NCBI GenBank assembly: GCA_963693305.1
Contig: OY855911.1
Span: forward strand, 28,730,439 to 28,794,438
From: Meandrina meandrites
Lineage: Eukaryota; Cnidaria; Anthozoa; Scleractinia; Meandrinidae
Direction of reading: 5' to 3'
DNA length: 64,000 bases
Under the pieces are notes generated by a model. It was not told the origin of the DNA, searched no databases, and was given only the letters and a program-made list of their open reading frames with translations. A program made the position numbers and the translations under genes. Shown piece after piece: positions 59,420 through 64,000 of the stretch (within the stretch, counting starts at the first letter, position 1; every line of letters begins with the position of its first letter).

Positions 59420-62400
59420 GGGCGCTTATTAACCGCGCGGCCATGGGCCGAGCGCGGTTCTTGTTTTACACGGGATTTATTATTAACCGCGCGGCCATGG
59501 GCCGAGCGCGGTTCTTGCTTTGCACGGGATTTTTTTTTTTTTTTTTTTTGTATTTTTTTTGTCGGTGACCAGACCCGAACCTCCACTCGGCCAAATCGTG
59601 ATCGCGACTTTACATCGCCCAACCTGTGATGTTTACTCGCCAAAAGCTGATAAAACATAAATGTACGGAAAATTGTTTTCTTTATTGTGTATAAAGTATA
59701 TTTTCTTTTGGTTTTATCGAAGCGTTCGATTCAAAGCGAATGTTGAATACACTGAAAAAAGGTATTACGTCAGCCATGGAATGCGCTGATGTTGCAGGTT
59801 TCACTTTCGTTACGCGACAAATAACATTGTGTTTCATTTGCATGTTTATGTCGGCAGAAGCGACGGTCATTAATTTAATTTGTTTCCTCTTCTGCGAGTA
59901 TTTCTTGTGGGTTTAGGCAATGGAAGTGAATTCTTTGGTTATTTCCTTGAAGTGAGTTCTTATATTTGAAAGGAAATGAAATATTTGCTTAAGTAAACAA
60001 TTGAGCGTGCCCGAACGTGCAGGGGTTACGTCATCAGAAGGGAAAAACCCCAAGCTAAAGATAGCCGGGGACAACGTAAACTTCGGATTGTGTGACTAAC
60101 GTGACTACTTTGCTAGTCCTTTACTCATAATGCAAACAGATAAAATTTAACCGTGACTTTTGAGAAAGAAAGCTGTTGATTAGCCAAAAATATAAGCGCG
60201 GTTTTAAGTTACTATAGCAACTTCTTGTTTTTCGTTTTTTTGTAGGTGACCAGACCCAAACCTCCGCTCGGCCAAATCGTGATCGGGACTGAATCACGCA
60301 AGCTGTGATGCTTATTCGCCAAAAGCTGTTGAAACATGAATGTACGGAAAATGTTGCGGATATTGTTTTCTTCATTGTGTATGAAGTATATTTTCTTTTG
60401 ATTTTATCGAAGCGTTCGATTCAAAGCGAATGTTGAATACACTGAAAAAGGTATTACGTCAGCCATGGAATGCGCTGATGTTGCAGGTTTCACTTTCGTT
60501 ACGTGACAAATAACATTGTGTTTCATTTGCATGTTTATGTCGGCAGAAGCGACGGTCATTAATTTAATTTGTTTCCTCTTCTGCGAGTATTTCTGGTGGG
60601 TTTAGGCAATCGAAGTGAATTCTTTGGCTATTTCCTTGAAGTGAGTTCAAATATTTGAAAGGAAATGAAATATTTGCTTAAGTAAACAATTGAGCGTGCG
60701 CGAACGTGCAGGGGTTACGCCATTAGAAGGGAAAAACCCCCAAGCTAAAGATAGCCGGGGACAACGTAAACTTCGGATTGTGTGACTAACGTGACTACTT
60801 TGCTAGTCCTTTACTCATAATGCAAACAGATTAAATTTAACCGTGACTTTTGGGAAAGAAAACTGTTAATTAATCGCGCGGCCATGGGCCGAGCGCGGTT
60901 CTTGCTCTGCACGGGATTTATTTTTTTTCGTCGTTTTTTTTTGTCGGTAACTAGACCCAAACTTCCACTCGACCAAATCGCGATTGGGACTTCGGATCAC
61001 GCAACCTGGGATGTTTATTCACCAAAAGCTGTCGAAACATCAATGTACAGAAAATGTTACGGATATTGTTTTCTATATTGTGTATGAAATATTTTTTCTT
61101 TTGGTCTCATCGAAGCGTTGGGCTCAAAGGGAATTTGAAGACTCTAAAAAAGGTATTACGTCAGCCATGGAATGCGCTGATGTTGCAGCTTTCACTTTCA
61201 CTATATGACAAAAAAGATTATTTTTTCTTTGCAAGTTTATTTCGCCAGAAGCGACGGTCATTAATTTAATTGTAATTTTGCGAGTATTTCTTGTGGGTTT
61301 AGGCAATTGAAGTGGATCCTTTGGCTGTTTCATAGAAGCGATTTGAAGAAGATTTGAAGCAGAATTTAATATTTGCTTAGGTAAACAATTGAGCGTGCCT
61401 GAACGTGCAGGGGTTACGTCATTAGTAGGGAAAAAACCTTCCAACTAAAGATAGCATTGGATAACGTAAACCTCGGATTGTGTGACTCGCGTGACTGCTT
61501 TGCTAGTCCTTTACTCAAAGTGCAATCAGATTGAATTTAACCGTGACTTTTGAGAAAGGAAGCTCTTAATGAGAAAAAAATATATAAGCGCGGTTTTAAG
61601 TTGCTATAGCAACTTCTTGTTATTTTTTTTTTTGTCGGTGACCAGACGCAAACCTCCACTCGGCCAAATCGTGATCGGGACTGAATCACGCACCTGTGAT
61701 GTTTATTCGCCAAAAGCTGTTGAAACATGAATGTACGGAAAATGTGTCGGATATTGTTTTCTTTATTGTGTATAAAGTATCTCTTCTTTTGGTTTTATCG
61801 AAGCGTTCGACTCAAAGCGAATGTTGAATACACTGAAAAAGGTATTACGTCAGCCATGGAATGCGCTGATGTTGCAGGTTTCACTTTCGTTACGTGACAA
61901 ATAACATTGTGTTTCATTTGCATGTTTATGTCGGCAGAAGCGACGGTCATTAATTTAATTTGTTTCCTCTTCTGCGAGTATTTCTTGTCGGGTTAGGTAA
62001 TCGAAGTGAATTCTTTGGCTATTTCCTTGAAGTGAGTTCAAATATTTGAAAGCAAATAAAATATTTGCTTAAGTAAACAATTGAGCGTGCCCGAACGTGC
62101 AGGGGTTACGTCATTAGAAGGGAAAAACCCCCAAGCTAACTGAAGATATCCGGGGACAACGTAACCCTCGGATTGTGTCACTAACGTGACTGCTTTGCTA
62201 GTCCTTTACTCATAATGCAAACAGATTAAATTTAACCGTCACTTTTGAGAAAGAAAGCTGTTAATTAGCCAAAAATATAAGCGCGGTTTTAAGTTGCTAT
62301 AGCAACTTCTTGTTATTTTTTTTTTTGTCGGTGACCAGACGCAAACCTCCACTCGGCCAAATCGTGATTGGGGCTTTGAAATCACGCAACCTATGATGTT

Positions 62401-64000
62401 TATTCGCCAAAAGCTGTTGAAACATTAATGTACCGAAAATGTTGCGGATATTGTTTTCTTTATTGTGTATAAAGTATATTTTCTTTTGGTTTTATCGAAG
62501 CGTTGGATTGAAAGCAAATGTTGAATACGCTGAAAAAAGGTATTACATCAGCCATGGAATGCGCTGATGTTGCAGGTTTCACTTTCGTTACGTGACAAAT
62601 AAAATTGTGTTTTATTTGCATGTTTATGTTGGCAGAAGCGACGGTCATTAATTTAATTTGTTTCCTCTTCTCCGAGTATTTCTTGTGGGTTTAGGCAATT
62701 GAAGTGAATTCTTTGGCTGTTTCATCGAAGTGAGTTCAAAGATTTGAAAGGAAATGAAATACTTGCTAAAGTAAACAATTGAGCGTGCCCGAACGTGCAG
62801 GGGTTACGTCATTAGAAGGGAAAAACCCCTAAGCTAAAGATAGCTGGGGACAACTTACACCTCGGATTGTGTGACTAACGTGACTACTTTGCTAGTCCTT
62901 TACTCATAATGCAAACAGATTAAATTTAACCGTGACTTTTGAGAAAGAAAGCTGTTAATGAGCCAAAAATATAAGCGCGGTTTTAAGTTGCTATAGCAAC
63001 TTCTTGTTAACCGCGCGGCCATGGGCCGAGCGCGGTTCTTGCTCTGCACGGGATTTATTATTATTTTTCGTCGTTTTTTTTTGTCCGTGACCAGACCCAA
63101 ACCTCAACTCGGCCAATTCGCGATCGGAACTTTGAATCACGCAACCTGGGATGTTTATTCGCCAAAAGCTGTTGAAACGTTAATGTATGGATATTCTTTT
63201 CTCTATTGTATATGAAATATATTTTCTTCGGGTTTTATGGAAGCGTTGGAATCGAAGCGAATATTGAATACACTAAAAAAGGTATTACGTCATTATGGAA
63301 TGCGCTGATGTTGCAGTTTTCACTTTCACTACGTGACAAATAAGATTGTGTTTTCTTTGGAAGTTTGTTTCGCCAGAAGCAACGGTCATTGATTTATTTG
63401 CAATTTTGCGAGTATTTCTTGTGAGTTTAGGCAATTGGAGTGAATTATTTGGCTGTGTCATTAGAGCGAGTTCAGATATTTGAAGGAAAATGAAATATTT
63501 GCTAAGGTAAACAATTGAGCATGCCCATGCTTGCAGGGGTTACGTCATTAGTAGGGAAAAACCACCTAGCTAAAGATAGCTGAAAATAACGTAAACCACT
63601 GATTTTGTGACTCGCGTGACTACTTTACTTGTTCGCCAAAAGCTGTTGAAATATGAATGTACGGAAAATGTTGCGGATATTGTTTTCTTTATTGTGTAGA
63701 AAGTATCTTTTCTTTTGGTTTTATCGAAGCGTTCGATTCAAAGCGAATGTTGAATACACTGAAAAAGGTATTACGTCAGCCATGGAATGCGCTGATGTTG
63801 CAGGTTTCACTTTCGTTACGTGACAAATAACATTGTGTTTCATTTGCATGTTTATGTCGGCAGAAGCGACGGTCATTAATTTAATTTGTTTCCTCTTCTG
63901 CGAGTATTTCTTGTCGGTTTAGGCAATCGAAGTGAATTCTTTGGCTATTTCCTTGAAGTGAGTTCAAATATTTGAATAGGAAATAAAATATTTGCTTAAG
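59420..64000 (+). repeat. Tandem satellite, ~0.69 kb monomers in a ~2.1 kb higher-order repeat
   Basis: The landmark GGTATTACGTCAGCCATGG (or close variant) recurs at 59761, 60450, 61152, 61841, 62539, 63281 and 63767. Spacing is 689-742 bp except the last, shortened to 486 bp by a deletion of about 200 bp near 63625. Monomers 3 and 6 form a distinct subtype: they lack the ATTTGCAT octamer present in 1, 2, 4, 5 and 7. Monomers therefore repeat in the order A-A-B. Junctions carry one of two hairpins: AACCGCGCGGCCATGGGCC with its complementary GCGCGGTT, or the 18-bp palindrome AAGTTGCTATAGCAACTT. The array continues past the right edge. Short ORFs in it are repeated shadows. Confidence 0.92.

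Noticed and set aside
59410..63215. Short repeated ORFs in the satellite (words such as SRFGRVEVCVWSPTKK)
   Set aside because: They recur only because the monomer recurs, have inconsistent frames and carry no recognisable domain.

Overview
The window looks like nuclear DNA from an anthozoan cnidarian, most likely a stony coral or close relative. The evidence is spliceosomal GT-AG introns, AT-rich intergenic DNA full of small foldback elements, and animal-specific genes: an axonemal dynein, a class A GPCR, an inositol hexakisphosphate kinase, and a secreted collagen/EPTP-repeat protein. I see no bacterial operons, CRISPR arrays or complete functional RNA genes. The species assignment is inference.

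Layout. (1) 232-8632, minus strand: the first 14 coding exons (819 codons) of the inner-arm axonemal dynein heavy chain DNAH2; the rest lies beyond the left edge. (2) 8633-12854: divergent intergenic DNA with a G-run-ended transposon and a TTTCGCGA-motif cluster. (3) 12855-22973, plus strand: a two-exon gene for a 3173-residue coiled-coil rod with no motor, 97% of it in one 9.3 kb exon. (4) 25113-28303, minus strand: a two-exon rhodopsin-family GPCR whose intron falls in the DRY motif and carries a Harbinger-like element. (5) 32766-40794, minus strand: a complete six-exon IP6K gene (447 residues). (6) 40.8-53.1 kb: a repeat-dense block with four small DNA elements, a segmental duplication, a 1.5 kb element whose insertion is proved by an empty paralogous site, broken virus-like ORFs, a LINE reverse-transcriptase scrap and decayed pieces of the EPTP gene. 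(7) 53116-58732, plus strand: a ten-exon gene for a signal peptide, a short Gly-X-Y collagen stalk flanked by cysteine clusters, and seven EPTP repeats (510 residues). (8) About 59.42 kb to the right edge: a tandem satellite of ~0.69 kb monomers arranged as a ~2.1 kb three-monomer higher-order repeat.

The five genes do not form a pathway. DNAH2 acts in cilia, IP6K makes inositol pyrophosphates in the cytosol or nucleus, the GPCR is at the cell surface, the collagen/EPTP protein is secreted, and the coiled-coil rod is presumably cytoskeletal. The most unusual items are the single-exon rod with a myosin-like 28-residue rhythm, the collagen/EPTP gene with its local decayed copies, the higher-order satellite, and two elements with 6-bp target duplications and short subterminal repeats. 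Exon boundaries were set by hand from splice consensus, reading phase and recalled family conservation; no alignment or transcript data were available.
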